Shown here: piece by piece, positions 8,949-16,949 of the stretch
How positions within the stretch are numbered: the first letter of the stretch is position 1
Layout of the letters: each line of letters opens with the position of its first letter
NCBI RefSeq assembly: GCF_030812255.1
Contig: NZ_JAUSSH010000001.1
Coordinates: forward strand, 310,001 to 374,000
Direction: 5' to 3'
Length of the DNA: 64,000 nucleotides
Origin: Paeniglutamicibacter psychrophenolicus
Lineage (GTDB): Bacteria > Actinomycetota > Actinomycetes > Actinomycetales > Micrococcaceae
Notes under the pieces: model-generated
Database searches by the model: none
Told to the model about the DNA's origin: nothing
Seen by the model: only the letters and a program-made list of their open reading frames with translations
Made by a program: the position numbers and the translations under genes

Positions 8949-9193
8949 GGGAACAGCGTATCAGTATCTCAACGTGCGTCAAGAAAATGAAATGAGCCTG
9001 AGTTGGATCCCCGGGGCAAGCGGTGGACGGATGCCTGGTCGCGGCGGGTCAGGACGCTTGCGATGTCTGTTCGGGGCTGTCGCCGGTCTGCCTCATGTCG
9101 AGCGCCTATTCCGGGCGTTGCCATGGTTTGATTGAAGTTTGCATCGAGATCATGGGCCGCAGAGAAAACGCGCCCGAAAACATGGGGGGATTC

Positions 9194-9793
9194 ATGAAGA
9201 CTTTCACTCGCACGCTCACTGCCCTTGCCGCGGCGGTGTCGATCGCGTTTTCCGGGGCCGCCGTGTCAACGGCCGCACCCGTGGCGCCCGTGCAGGGGGT
9301 CAGCGTCGTTGCTGCCAAGAAGGCGCCGGCCGTTGCGATCGGGAAGATTCCCACCAAGACCGTCAAGGGATCCGCGAAGGCCACCATCAAGCCGTTGGCC
9401 AAGGCGGCCAAGGGCGTGAAAATCACCTCCAAGGTGCTGACCGTCAAGCAGGGGAAGAAGACCGTTGCCAAGAACAAGGCTTCGGTCAAGCTGAAGACCG
9501 GCACCTACAAGGTGACGACAAAGGTCAACTACAAGGTCGGCAAGAAGAAGGGGACCATCTCCAAGACGCAAACCCTGACCGTCAAGAAGGCCGCGGCGAA
9601 GAAGTCGTGGGCCGCACCCAAGGGCAAGAGCTGCCCGGCAGGGTTCCCGGTCAAGGGCAACAAGACCGGCAGCAACAAGGAATGGAAGTACCACGTTGAA
9701 GGCGGCCAGTTCTATGGCCGCACGACCCCGGAGCAGTGCTTCAAGAACACCTCCGACGCACGCAAGGCCGGATACCGCGTCTCCAAGCGCTAA
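9194..9793 (+). CDS. Secreted Lys-rich protein with sunset domain
   Basis: 199-residue exported protein. It has a signal peptide (MKTFTRTLTALAAAVSIAFSG, cleavage near STAAP), a very Lys/Thr/Val-rich repetitive middle (many KxxK, KTG, KVTT steps, probably beta-rich and strongly basic), and a C-terminal sunset domain at about 155-199: CPAGFPVKGN, YHVEGGQFYGRTTPEQCF, DARKAGYRVSKR. The ATG at 9194 has GGGGGA upstream and begins the signal peptide; the longer open frame does not. The sunset domain often accompanies extracellular nucleases and surface proteins; its function is unknown. The next gene is a secreted HNH nuclease. Confidence 0.8.
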   Translation: MKTFTRTLTALAAAVSIAFSGAAVSTAAPVAPVQGVSVVAAKKAPAVAIGKIPTKTVKGSAKATIKPLAKAAKGVKITSKVLTVKQGKKTVAKNKASVKLKTGTYKVTTKVNYKVGKKKGTISKTQTLTVKKAAAKKSWAAPKGKSCPAGFPVKGNKTGSNKEWKYHVEGGQFYGRTTPEQCFKNTSDARKAGYRVSKR

Positions 9794-9903
9794 AGCCGTT
9801 CCGGCAATTGAATGACGCCGTGGCCCGCAGTCAAACCGTGGGCCACGGGTGTTTACATGTACCTTTGGCGTTGTGCCTCGTTGAGTCATGTTGAAAGAGC
9901 GAT

Positions 9904-10905
9904 TTGAAACACCTGATTTCCTTTATTCTCACCGTGTTGATCCTGACCGGATCCCTGGTCGTGGACCCCGCCGTCATGGACGGAGCTGCACCGCCGGAGG
10001 CCCGTGTTCCGGCCGCCGCGAGCGGTACCTCGGCATCCATCAGCGTTCCCGCCGCGAAGGCCAAGGCCAAGGCGCCCGCGGGGGTCGCAAAGGTCCTCCC
10101 AGGCGCCAGGCTTGATGGCCCTGCCGCGGTGACCGTCCTGAATACCTTGCCGATCAAGGGCAAGGCGCCGACTACCGGGTATGACCGGAACAAGAAGTTC
10201 GGGAACGGCTGGAAAGACTTCAACCGAAACAAGTGCGACGAGCGTCAAGACACCCTCAAGCGGGACATGTCGAAGGTGAAGTACAAGGACGCCAGAAAAT
10301 GCCAGCTGGCCTCGGGCGTCCTGGCCGACTCCTACACCGGAACCTCGATCAAGTGGAAGGTGAACAGCGGATCCGTTGACATCGACCACGTGGTTGCGCT
10401 GAAGAACGTCTGGATCTCCGGGGGCCAGAAGCTTTCCCAGGACCAGCGGCTGGCGGTCGCCAACGACCCGTTGAACCTGATGGCTTCGCAGGCCTCCGCA
10501 AACAGGTCCAAGGGCGATGCCAATGCCGCCGAATGGTTGCCGACCCACAAGCCTTTCCGCTGCCAGTACGTGGCCACCCAGGTCAGCGTGAAGAAAAAGT
10601 ATGCCCTTTCGGTGACCGCTGCCGAGAAGGCCTCCATGAAGCGCGTTCTCAACTCCTGCCCGAAGCAAAAAGCCGCAAAGGTGGCACCAATCAAGGTGGT
10701 TGCGGCCAAGGCTCCGCCCGCCGCACCGAAGAACACCGCGGCACCGACCAAGAAGCAGCCAACCAGCGTGGCCGCGCCCAAACAGGTGTCGCCCGGCGCC
10801 TACTGCGCGAAGGCCGACAAGGGTGCCAGGGGCATCGGCAAGACGAACGGCAAGAGGTACACGTGCAAGACCAGCAGCTCCGACACCCGGTTGCGTTGGC
10901 GTTAG
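9904..10905 (+). CDS. Secreted HNH endonuclease (DUF1524/GmrSD-C-like)
   Basis: 333-residue exported nuclease. It starts with TTG after AAGAG and has a signal peptide, an Ala/Lys linker to about 65, and the HNH domain at about 90-215. Catalytic signatures are DIDHVVALKNVW (the DH of the His-metal finger) and NDPLNLMASQASANRSKGD with AAEWLP. A Pro/Ala/Lys linker and a small C-terminal module (YCAKADKGARGIGKTNGKRY) end the protein. Secreted nucleases of this type scavenge extracellular DNA or remodel DNA in the matrix. It lies 110 bp after the sunset-domain gene on the same strand, possibly the same unit. A terminator hairpin follows at 10945. Confidence 0.85.
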   Translation: MKHLISFILTVLILTGSLVVDPAVMDGAAPPEARVPAAASGTSASISVPAAKAKAKAPAGVAKVLPGARLDGPAAVTVLNTLPIKGKAPTTGYDRNKKFGNGWKDFNRNKCDERQDTLKRDMSKVKYKDARKCQLASGVLADSYTGTSIKWKVNSGSVDIDHVVALKNVWISGGQKLSQDQRLAVANDPLNLMASQASANRSKGDANAAEWLPTHKPFRCQYVATQVSVKKKYALSVTAAEKASMKRVLNSCPKQKAAKVAPIKVVAAKAPPAAPKNTAAPTKKQPTSVAAPKQVSPGAYCAKADKGARGIGKTNGKRYTCKTSSSDTRLRWR

Positions 10906-10944
10906 CCCCCGCACCCAATCGCCGTTCTGTTCCGGTACGAACGT

Positions 10945-10982
10945 GAAATTGCCGCCCATGCATTTGCAGGGGCGGCAATTTC
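10945..10982 (+). terminator. Terminator between the HNH nuclease and the small Cys-rich gene
   Basis: A perfect 13-bp stem (GAAATTGCCGCCC at 10945-10957 with 10970-10982) has a 12-nt loop. It lies between convergent genes and may serve both. No long T run. Confidence 0.6.
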
Positions 10983-11007
10983 GCTTCATCTCGCGGTTGG
11001 CCCGGGA

Positions 11008-11181
11008 CTACCTGGCCGGGAAAAGCCGCCCGAGCCAACCGCCCTTCTTTTCCTTGGGCACATTCGGGTCGCAGCTGCATCGTTCGGTGCGCGGCACGTG
11101 CTTCATGACCTGCTGGACGTGTTGTCCACAGCCGGCCCAGGTGCTCTTTGAGCATTTGCGGCAGGTGACTGCTCGACACAT
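11008..11181 (-). CDS. 57-residue Cys-rich small protein
   Basis: Starts MCRAVTCRKCSKSTWAGCG and continues with QHVQQVMKHVPRTERCSC, then a basic tail. Six cysteines, arranged C-x4-C-x2-C-x7-C and a later CSC, plus two histidines suggest a zinc- or copper-binding knuckle. The ATG at 11181 has GGAG 7 nt upstream; the open frame extends further 5' without a ribosome site. Short proteins with the core C-x2-C-x3-TWAGCG are widespread in actinobacteria, and I know of no assigned function. A CsoR-type operator lies 67 bp upstream in a likely promoter, which points to a copper-related role. Confidence 0.75.
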   Translation of the reverse strand: MCRAVTCRKCSKSTWAGCGQHVQQVMKHVPRTERCSCDPNVPKEKKGGWLGRLFPAR

Positions 11182-11247
11182 ATTCGTTCTCCAGGGGGAA
11201 GTCCAAGGCGAAGACCGATTGGATGACGCCCAAACCAACTATCTCAT

Positions 11248-11263
11248 ATACCCCCAGGGGTAT
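11248..11263 (-). promoter_or_regulatory. CsoR-type operator upstream of the small Cys-rich gene
   Basis: Perfect 16-bp palindrome ATACCCC-CA-GGGGTAT. On the minus strand it lies between TTGATA (-35-like) and GATAGT (-10-like), 17 bp apart. G/C-tract palindromes flanked by ATA/TAT are the hallmark of CsoR/RicR-family copper or persulfide sensors. A site with 15 of 16 identical bases, in the same orientation to its gene, stands at 23244-23259. Confidence 0.6.
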
Positions 11264-11345
11264 CAAAATGGATGGCGTGGGCACCATCGCAAGCGCCCCG
11301 CACCCGCCAATCCGAAGCAGCCGGGGACCACGGATCGAACGCGGG

Positions 11346-12305
11346 CTATTGGACTTGGAAGTGGCGGCCGGTGCGCAAGGGGAGCACCTTGCCCAGGTCC
11401 ACGCCCTCCGCGGCGATTTGCAGCATCAAGCGCTGGCGTTCGCCGGTGGTGATGTCCGCCGCATGGCAACGCCTGGCCACCAGCGCCAACCTGTCGGCCA
11501 GCTCGTTCATGGGATCGCCCGAGTGTGCCTTGACCCAGCTGTACCGCACCTCGGACCGGGACAGCAGCTCGTGGATCTTGTGGACGATGGACCGGGCCGC
11601 CTGCGACCTGCTGCGTGCGTGGCTGGCCGGATTGTTGAGCAGGTCGATGGCCATGAGGGAATCGGATCGGATGTGGAACCGAACCCGTCCGGTGAACAGA
11701 TCCTCGCGGTACCTGCTAGCATCCAGCAGGGCGTAGTGGATCGAGTTCAATTCGCCTTGCAGTATTTCCTTGCCGGTGGCCGCATAGGCATTGATCGTTG
11801 GCGAAGAGCCCCTGCCGTAGTCAAGGATCCAGCCATGGCCCATCAACGGGCTGTGCCAACTGCGCGAGGCGTCGGTGGTGATCGTCAGTACGGAATGGTA
11901 GTCGTCGATGCTTTCACGCAGCAGTGCGGTGGCGGCGCGGGCTCCAACCAGCGGACGGAATTGCTCGGAGACCTCGAAACCCATCCGTGCCAGCGCCTCG
12001 GGCAACCGCAGGTGCCCCTCGAGCAGCACATTGTCGCAAAAGACGGACTCCGCCGCGTTGCAACGGACCGCACGAATGGCCTTGTCGATATGCGCCATGA
12101 GCACGCCGAGATTTTGCCCGGATTCGTGGACGGGAAGCACCCCGTTCCTTTGGCCAACCACCTCGACGGCCCGGGTCCGCACGACGGCCCAGAAGAGGTT
12201 CTGGTTGTGGGGCACCACCTCGACGGTGACCCCGGAGCGTTCGGTGACCGCTTGGACAGCAGGGATGAACCGCATGGCAGGAGGCATGGGGCGTGGTGTC
12301 TGCAT
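11346..12305 (-). CDS. RNase H-fold protein (ribonuclease HI family)
   Basis: 319 residues. The C-terminal half (about 138-285) is an RNase H domain with candidate catalytic residues D145 (TTDAS), E185 (QGELNSI), D215 (RSDS) and D271 (NELAD), plus H261 in the loop WVKAHSGDPMNELADRLA. This is the DEDD set of RNase HI, which cuts RNA in RNA-DNA hybrids. The N-terminal 130 residues are not a known hybrid-binding domain to me; parts (PHNQNLFWAVV, VLMAHIDKAIRAV) resemble a degenerate copy of the same fold. The ATG at 12305 has GAGGAGGAG upstream. Probably a housekeeping-like accessory nuclease; exact substrate unproven. Confidence 0.75.
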   Translation of the reverse strand: MQTPRPMPPAMRFIPAVQAVTERSGVTVEVVPHNQNLFWAVVRTRAVEVVGQRNGVLPVHESGQNLGVLMAHIDKAIRAVRCNAAESVFCDNVLLEGHLRLPEALARMGFEVSEQFRPLVGARAATALLRESIDDYHSVLTITTDASRSWHSPLMGHGWILDYGRGSSPTINAYAATGKEILQGELNSIHYALLDASRYREDLFTGRVRFHIRSDSLMAIDLLNNPASHARSRSQAARSIVHKIHELLSRSEVRYSWVKAHSGDPMNELADRLALVARRCHAADITTGERQRLMLQIAAEGVDLGKVLPLRTGRHFQVQ

Positions 12306-12514
12306 GGTCTCCTCCTCGGTTCGGCGCTCGGGCATTTCCGCATCCGGAAACCCCCATCTCCCAAAGCTACCCAAAATATTCCGTCGTGTGGATAGAAAGC
12401 ACTTCCCGGAGCACGGGAGTTGTCGGCATCGCTTGGCCGTCTCCTGGCCGGGGCCGCACCGCCGAAACAGTTGCCTTCCCTGTCATCCCTTCAACCGAAG
12501 TGCGGGAGCGCTGG

Positions 12515-13669
12515 CTACCGGCCGCCTTCGCCGCGGGTCATCGTGAAGGTGGAGGCGACCGCGCCGGAAAACCTGTCCGAGGCAAACAGCGCCCGGGCCA
12601 GGGCATCGCGCACACCCGTTGCCGGGCGCCACATCGGCCTGCCCAGCGCCATGTTCACCCGTGCCTGCACCGCCGCGCGGCGGGCCGCGGACAACCGGAG
12701 CCGGGAAAAGGCATCCAATTCCTCCCGGAGGCCGGCCCCGGATATCCGTCCACCCAATGCGGCATCCAGGATCCCCGTCAGCCCGGCGGCATCAAGCAGG
12801 CCAAGGGTCATGCCCTGCCCGCCGATGGGGCTGACCTCGTGGGCGGCGTCCCCGATGAGCAGCACGTCCCCGGGATTCATGGAGCGGACCGCCAGGTTCG
12901 CGGTCGTGAACCGGCTGAGCATGGAGTTCCGCCCGGCATCCACCGTGTGCCCGGTCCGCCGGACGATGAGCTCGGGCAGCGACGCGGTCTCCGATTCCCG
13001 GATCCAGCACACCCAGCGCCGCTTGTTCCCGGGCAGCGGAAAGGACTCGGTGATCCCGTGCTCGTGCAGGAACAACGCGGCGATGGACCCGAATTCCGTG
13101 CTTTCGGGGAAATCTCCCATCAGGTAGGTGTCCGGCAGCCGGTGGCCGGCAAACGGCGCCCCGGCACCCCGGCGCACGTCCGAGCGCGTGCCGTCGGCCC
13201 CGACGAGGAAGCGGCACCGCACGGTGCCCGGGTTCCCGCCGGTGTCCCGCGTGTGCGCGAGCAGGTGACCGGGGTGCGCATCCACGGAAGCGAACGCGGT
13301 TCCGGTGGCCAGCGCCCCGGCGTCCAGCGAGTGAAGCCGTGCCCGCAGCAGCGCGACGGTGTCGTTTTGCGGCAGCGAGAGCACAAAGCGGTGCTCCGCC
13401 CGAATCGAACCGAAGGACAATTCGGCCACGATCCGGCCCCGCGAGATGCCCACCCCGTGCCCGATCCGCATCCCGCGTGCCGCCGCCTCGGCACCGACGC
13501 CCAGCCGGTCAAGCACCGCCAGGCCCGGGGGGTGGATGCCGATGGCCCGGGAATGCTCGCCGATGGCGGTCCGGGATTCGAGCACTTTCACCCGGTGTCC
13601 GGATTCCAGCAGCAGGATCGCCAGGGCCAGCCCGCTGGGCCCGCCGCCGACGATGGCCACATCGATCAT
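12515..13669 (-). CDS. FAD-dependent hydroxylase of the type III PKS operon (SrsC-like)
   Basis: 384-residue class A flavoprotein monooxygenase. The Rossmann motif VGGGPSG is at residues 7-13, the central VGADGTRSDVRR covers the FAD/NADPH region, and GDAAHEVSPIGGQGMTLGL is the second FAD motif. Its ATG overlaps the methyltransferase stop (ATGA), so it is the third, translationally coupled gene of an operon. In Streptomyces griseus SrsC, encoded in the same position, hydroxylates alkylresorcinols to quinols/quinones. The same role is inferred here; a geranylgeranyl-reductase-like alternative is less likely. Confidence 0.8.
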   Translation of the reverse strand: MIDVAIVGGGPSGLALAILLLESGHRVKVLESRTAIGEHSRAIGIHPPGLAVLDRLGVGAEAAARGMRIGHGVGISRGRIVAELSFGSIRAEHRFVLSLPQNDTVALLRARLHSLDAGALATGTAFASVDAHPGHLLAHTRDTGGNPGTVRCRFLVGADGTRSDVRRGAGAPFAGHRLPDTYLMGDFPESTEFGSIAALFLHEHGITESFPLPGNKRRWVCWIRESETASLPELIVRRTGHTVDAGRNSMLSRFTTANLAVRSMNPGDVLLIGDAAHEVSPIGGQGMTLGLLDAAGLTGILDAALGGRISGAGLREELDAFSRLRLSAARRAAVQARVNMALGRPMWRPATGVRDALARALFASDRFSGAVASTFTMTRGEGGR

Positions 13670-14376
13670 GGGGCCATCCGTGCCTCGGCGCGCCAGATTG
13701 CCAGGTTCCGGTATTGGCCCTGGGTGTGCGCGTGCCAACCGGGCGGCAGCACGCGGGCCAGTTCACCCGGCGTGTAGCTTCGCCGGATGGAGGTCAGCCC
13801 GTCGCGCCGGATGAAGGAGGAACCGGCCAGCGGCAACGTGGCCAACCCGAACAGGAGCAGTGCGCTGCGTCGGCGCCGGATGTCGCTGTGGATCGACAGG
13901 CCGCGGGCGAGGTGCTGGCTGTCGGCCAGGACACCGGCCAGCTGCGGGGGATCGAGGTGGTGCAGGACGTGGTTGGAAACCACCACGTCGAAGCGAGCGC
14001 CCTCGGCCACCAGCACCGAGCTTGTGGTGCGCCGGAATTCGATCCCCGGTTCCCCGGGCCCGGCGGACGCGGCGGCCCGGGTGGAAAAATCGTGGGCGCG
14101 GGCATCGGGATCGATGCCCAGGACCCTGACCTCGTAGCCGTCGGCCCGCGCCCAGCGCAGCAACGCCAGCGCAAGGTCCCCGCCGCCGCACCCGATGTCC
14201 AGGATGGTGCCGGTTCCCCGGCGCGGCAGCTGCGGGCGGACCAGGCGCACATAGACGCCGCGCCACCCGGAAACGACGAGGTTCACCAGCCGGAACTGGG
14301 CGTAGGTGCGTTCGAGCAGGGCGGGATCGGCGTCGGGGCGCTCCATTTCCTCGGTGGCCGAGATGTCCCTTTGCAT
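13666..14376 (-). CDS. Class I methyltransferase of the type III PKS operon (SrsB-like)
   Basis: 236-residue SAM-dependent methyltransferase. Motif I is ILDIGCGGGDLALALL, an acidic post-motif is GIDPDARA, and FDVVVSNHVLHHLDP is motif IV. It lies 9 bp after the type III polyketide synthase and overlaps the hydroxylase start by 4 bases. In the Streptomyces srs operon the second gene is a methyltransferase acting on the resorcinol ring; by synteny that is the expected job here. Confidence 0.82.
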   Translation of the reverse strand: MQRDISATEEMERPDADPALLERTYAQFRLVNLVVSGWRGVYVRLVRPQLPRRGTGTILDIGCGGGDLALALLRWARADGYEVRVLGIDPDARAHDFSTRAAASAGPGEPGIEFRRTTSSVLVAEGARFDVVVSNHVLHHLDPPQLAGVLADSQHLARGLSIHSDIRRRRSALLLFGLATLPLAGSSFIRRDGLTSIRRSYTPGELARVLPPGWHAHTQGQYRNLAIWRAEARMAP

Positions 14377-14385
14377 GTGGTCGGC

Positions 14386-15525
14386 TTAGCCCCGCTGCCC
14401 GGTGTCAAGGGTCATCAACGCGGTCTCGACCGTGAGCCCGGGGCCGAAGGCCATGGAGCAGACGCGCTGCCCGGATGCCGAGTCCCTGGAGAGGTTCTCG
14501 TCCATGATGTCCTTGAGCACGAACATCACCGTGGCGCTGGACATGTTCCCGTAGTCGTTCAACACCCGGCGGGCCGGCATCAGCTGCTCGTCGCTCAGTT
14601 CGAGGCGCTTTTGCACGCGGTCGAGGATCGCCCGGCCACCGGGGTGGATGCCCCAGTGCTCGATGTCCGCATAGTCGGGGCCCAGCGACCCGTCGAGGGC
14701 CAGCAATGGTTCCAGGGCGCCGATGATGTGGTCGTCGATGATGTGCGGGACGTAGGTCCCCAGGACCATCTCGAAGCCCTCGTCGCCGATGTTCCAGGCC
14801 ATGGCCTCCTCGCCCACCGGGGTCAGGACAGTCTCGAAGTGGTCCAGCCGCAGGCCCGTCCCTGCATGCGGACGGGCCGTGACGATGGCCGCGGCGGCCC
14901 CGTCCGCAAAGAGTGCCGAGCCCATGATGGTGTCCGGGTCGTTGGAACTGCGCACATGGATCGAGCACAGCTCGGCGCAGACCACCAGCACCACGGAGTC
15001 CGGGTCCGCCTCGCAAAAGCTCTTGGCCGCACGCAGGGCCGGGAACGCGGCGTAGCAGCCCATGAATCCCAGGTGGTAGCGCTGCGTGGACGGGCGCAGG
15101 CCGAGCGCCCTGACCAGTTGGTAGTCGGGCCCGGGATTGTAGAAGCCGGTGCAGGAAACCGTGATCACGTGGGTGACATCGCCCGGTCCGAGGTCGGGGC
15201 AGGCATCGAGGGCCCTTTGCGCCGACTCGATGTAGAGTCCCGGGGCGGTGGCCACGAAGACCTCGTTGCGTTCCTTGGTGCTGGGGCTCAGCAGGAGCCC
15301 GGAATCCGCGTCGAAGAACAGCGGGTTCTCGGCCACCGTCTCGGTCGTGAACTCGGTGACGGCGGTGTGCCGGGTGGAGATCTGGGCCGAATCAAACGAC
15401 GTGCTGATCAGGCGCTGGCCCAACCGGGTCAGCCCTGGTTGGGCGCCAAAGACATCCCTGGCCTTGTCTTGGTACAGGATCGTGGGCGGAACGGCTGTTT
15501 GGATGGTTCTGAGCATCACCGGCAT
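14386..15525 (-). CDS. Type III polyketide synthase (alkylresorcinol/chalcone-synthase family)
   Basis: 379-residue thiolase-fold enzyme condensing malonyl-type extenders onto an acyl starter. The catalytic triad is visible: C125 in VSCTGFYNPGPDY, H294 in WGIHPGG and N327 in GNMSS. GFMGCYAAFPALR and the C-terminal FGPGLTVE signatures agree. The frame is open well upstream, but the conserved protein begins near the ATG at 15525 (another at 15516); the ribosome site is weak. The first gene of a PKS - methyltransferase - hydroxylase operon, the order of srsABC, so long-chain phenolic lipids or quinones placed in the membrane are the likely product. An inverted repeat GCACTTT-CAA-AAAGTGC lies upstream at 15617-15633. 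Confidence 0.88.
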   Translation of the reverse strand: MPVMLRTIQTAVPPTILYQDKARDVFGAQPGLTRLGQRLISTSFDSAQISTRHTAVTEFTTETVAENPLFFDADSGLLLSPSTKERNEVFVATAPGLYIESAQRALDACPDLGPGDVTHVITVSCTGFYNPGPDYQLVRALGLRPSTQRYHLGFMGCYAAFPALRAAKSFCEADPDSVVLVVCAELCSIHVRSSNDPDTIMGSALFADGAAAAIVTARPHAGTGLRLDHFETVLTPVGEEAMAWNIGDEGFEMVLGTYVPHIIDDHIIGALEPLLALDGSLGPDYADIEHWGIHPGGRAILDRVQKRLELSDEQLMPARRVLNDYGNMSSATVMFVLKDIMDENLSRDSASGQRVCSMAFGPGLTVETALMTLDTGQRG

Positions 15526-15722
15526 AGTGTTGAGCCTATGGCCGGACGCGGGTGCGGGTAAAGGGCGGGGCCCGGCAGCCGCCTGTGAGTCGGAAGGCCG
15601 ATGCCCCGGAACCCGGGCACTTTCAAAAAGTGCTGGATTCCGCGCGGGCTCAGGAGTATCGTGATTTTTGGGAGACCAGCATCGGTCATAAGCGATCCCC
15701 GCCCCAGGGTGAGAGGTAATTG

Positions 15723-15860
15723 ATGCCAGACAAATCACCACATAGACACGAACACAAAAAGCCTGCAGGCAAGTCGATCAAGGCGCGGCGCGCGGAGAAG
15801 CGCTCGAAGAACGCACCGGAGTCAGACACCGAGCAGGTAACCCACATCAAGAAACACTGA
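15723..15860 (+). CDS. Small basic conserved protein (45 aa)
   Basis: ATG after a GAGAGG ribosome site, 45 codons, very hydrophilic: begins MPDKSPHRHEHKKPAGKS, then KARRAEKRSKN, and ends HIKKH. A strong terminator follows at once, supporting a real monocistronic gene. Short proteins of this MPDKSP...K-rich type occur in Arthrobacter relatives, without a known function; a nucleic-acid-binding role would fit the charge but is only a guess. It is divergent from the polyketide synthase. Confidence 0.65.
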   Translation: MPDKSPHRHEHKKPAGKSIKARRAEKRSKNAPESDTEQVTHIKKH

Positions 15861-15890
15861 GCAACTTGATGATTGGAGATATCTTCAAGG

Positions 15891-15923
15891 GAAGCGGAGA
15901 AGAACAGACATCTTCTCCGCTTC
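15891..15923 (+). terminator. Terminator of the 45-residue gene
   Basis: A perfect 13-bp stem (GAAGCGGAGAAGA with TCTTCTCCGCTTC) has a 7-nt loop, 30 bp after the stop. No long T tract. Confidence 0.7.
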
Positions 15924-15988
15924 TTCCATGTCCGCCGACAAGCGGGATCGCGTCCCCTGCGCCGGCGAAAAACTTTCTTGGCATGATT

Positions 15989-16016
15989 CCAATCCGTTTG
16001 CCGCGCGGCACCGAAT
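15989..16016 (+). promoter_or_regulatory. SigK-type promoter of the fasciclin gene
   Basis: CCAATCC (15989-15995), 15 bp, CCGAAT (16011-16016). The same boxes with the same spacing stand before the molybdopterin oxidoreductase at 18411-18438. They resemble the mycobacterial SigK consensus (CCATCC ... CCGAAT), and the sigK gene is adjacent. The expected transcription start is about 70 bp before the fasciclin ATG. Confidence 0.65.
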
Positions 16017-16094
16017 GCTCCATGACAGCCCGAACCAACAGTGGTCGGGACGGCGCGGAGGCCCAGGAGGCCGACGCCAAGCAAGGAGCATGAC

Positions 16095-16784
16095 ATGAAG
16101 CGCATGAACAGCAGGTTTTCCGCAGCACTTGGACTGATCGCGATTGCCACCGTGGGACTGACCGCTTGCTCGGCAGGCACCGGGACCAGCGAGTCGATGG
16201 CACCGTCCTCCGCGGCGGCACCCTCCAGCGCATCGGCTGCCCCGAGCGGCTCGTCCATGTCCAGCGAAGCGGCCATGGACCCGGCAGCCAACCTCGTGGG
16301 TGCCGGCTGCTCCACCTACGCGAAGGCCGTGCCCAGCGGCGAGGGGTCGGTTGCCGGCATGGCGAAGGATCCCGTGGCCGTTGCAGCCTCGAACAACCCT
16401 CTGCTCAAGACCCTCACCGCGGCGGTGTCCGGCAAGCTCAACCCGAAGGTCGACCTGGTCGACACCCTCAACGGCGGCGAGTTCACCGTCTTCGCCCCCG
16501 TTGACGAGGCGTTTGCCGCCATCCCGGACAAGGACCTCAAGGCAGTGGTCGCCGACGCGGACACCCTGAGCACCATCCTGACCTACCACGTGGTTCCGGG
16601 CCAGATCGCCCCGAGCGACATCGCCGGCAGTCACACCACCGTCGAAGGACAGGACCTCAAGGTCACCGGCAGCGGCGACAAGCTCATGGTCAACGGCGCA
16701 TCGGTGATCTGCGGAGGCGTCCAGACCGCCAACGCCACCGTCTACCTGGTGGACACCGTGCTGATGCCCCCGGCCAAGAAGTAG
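16095..16784 (+). CDS. Fasciclin-domain lipoprotein (MPT70/MPT83-like)
   Basis: 229-residue lipoprotein. It has a basic N-terminus, a hydrophobic stretch and lipobox LTAC (Cys about 24), then a Ser/Ala-rich linker. A single fasciclin (FAS1) domain follows at about 85-229, with [15 protein letters not shown] and the YHVVPGQI motif. AAGGAG sits 6 nt before the ATG. In mycobacteria the related MPT83/MPT70 proteins are the main SigK regulon members, and here the sigK/rskA pair is the next locus. A SigK-like promoter stands upstream. Likely a surface adhesion or redox-linked protein; the actual ligand is unknown. An 18-bp terminator separates it from sigK. Confidence 0.92.
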   Translation: MKRMNSRFSAALGLIAIATVGLTACSAGTGTSESMAPSSAAAPSSASAAPSGSSMSSEAAMDPAANLVGAGCSTYAKAVPSGEGSVAGMAKDPVAVAASNNPLLKTLTAAVSGKLNPKVDLVDTLNGGEFTVFAPVDEAFAAIPDKDLKAVVADADTLSTILTYHVVPGQIAPSDIAGSHTTVEGQDLKVTGSGDKLMVNGASVICGGVQTANATVYLVDTVLMPPAKK

Positions 16785-16819
16785 CCACCGCACCCCGCAC
16801 AAGGGCATGGCAACAGACC

Positions 16820-16859
16820 CTGGGGGCTGCCGATGGATGCGTCCATCGGCAGCCCCCAG
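16820..16859 (+). terminator. Strong terminator between the fasciclin gene and sigK
   Basis: Perfect 18-bp stem (16820-16837 with 16842-16859, beginning CTGGGGGCTGCCGATGGA) and a TGCG tetraloop. It implies that sigK has its own promoter. Confidence 0.75.
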
Positions 16860-16949
16860 CGGTCGTCCTGATTCGACGGGGAGATTCGGCGCGACGGAAA
16901 GAAGAATTCTTTCCCGCCGCACCAGAAGGGATGAGGGATCGGAAATGGC

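Noticed and set aside
11346-12305. Reverse transcriptase or transposase origin for the RNase H-fold gene
   Set aside because: No reverse transcriptase or DDE transposase domain and no terminal repeats nearby; the DEDD order fits RNase HI.
13339-15561. 740-codon open frame on the + strand
   Set aside because: Antisense to the type III PKS, methyltransferase and hydroxylase genes, all of which have clear motifs on the minus strand.
15617-15633. Terminator GCACTTT-CAA-AAAGTGC
   Set aside because: Short stem with no T tract and no gene ending nearby; more likely an operator or chance, so only mentioned with the polyketide synthase.
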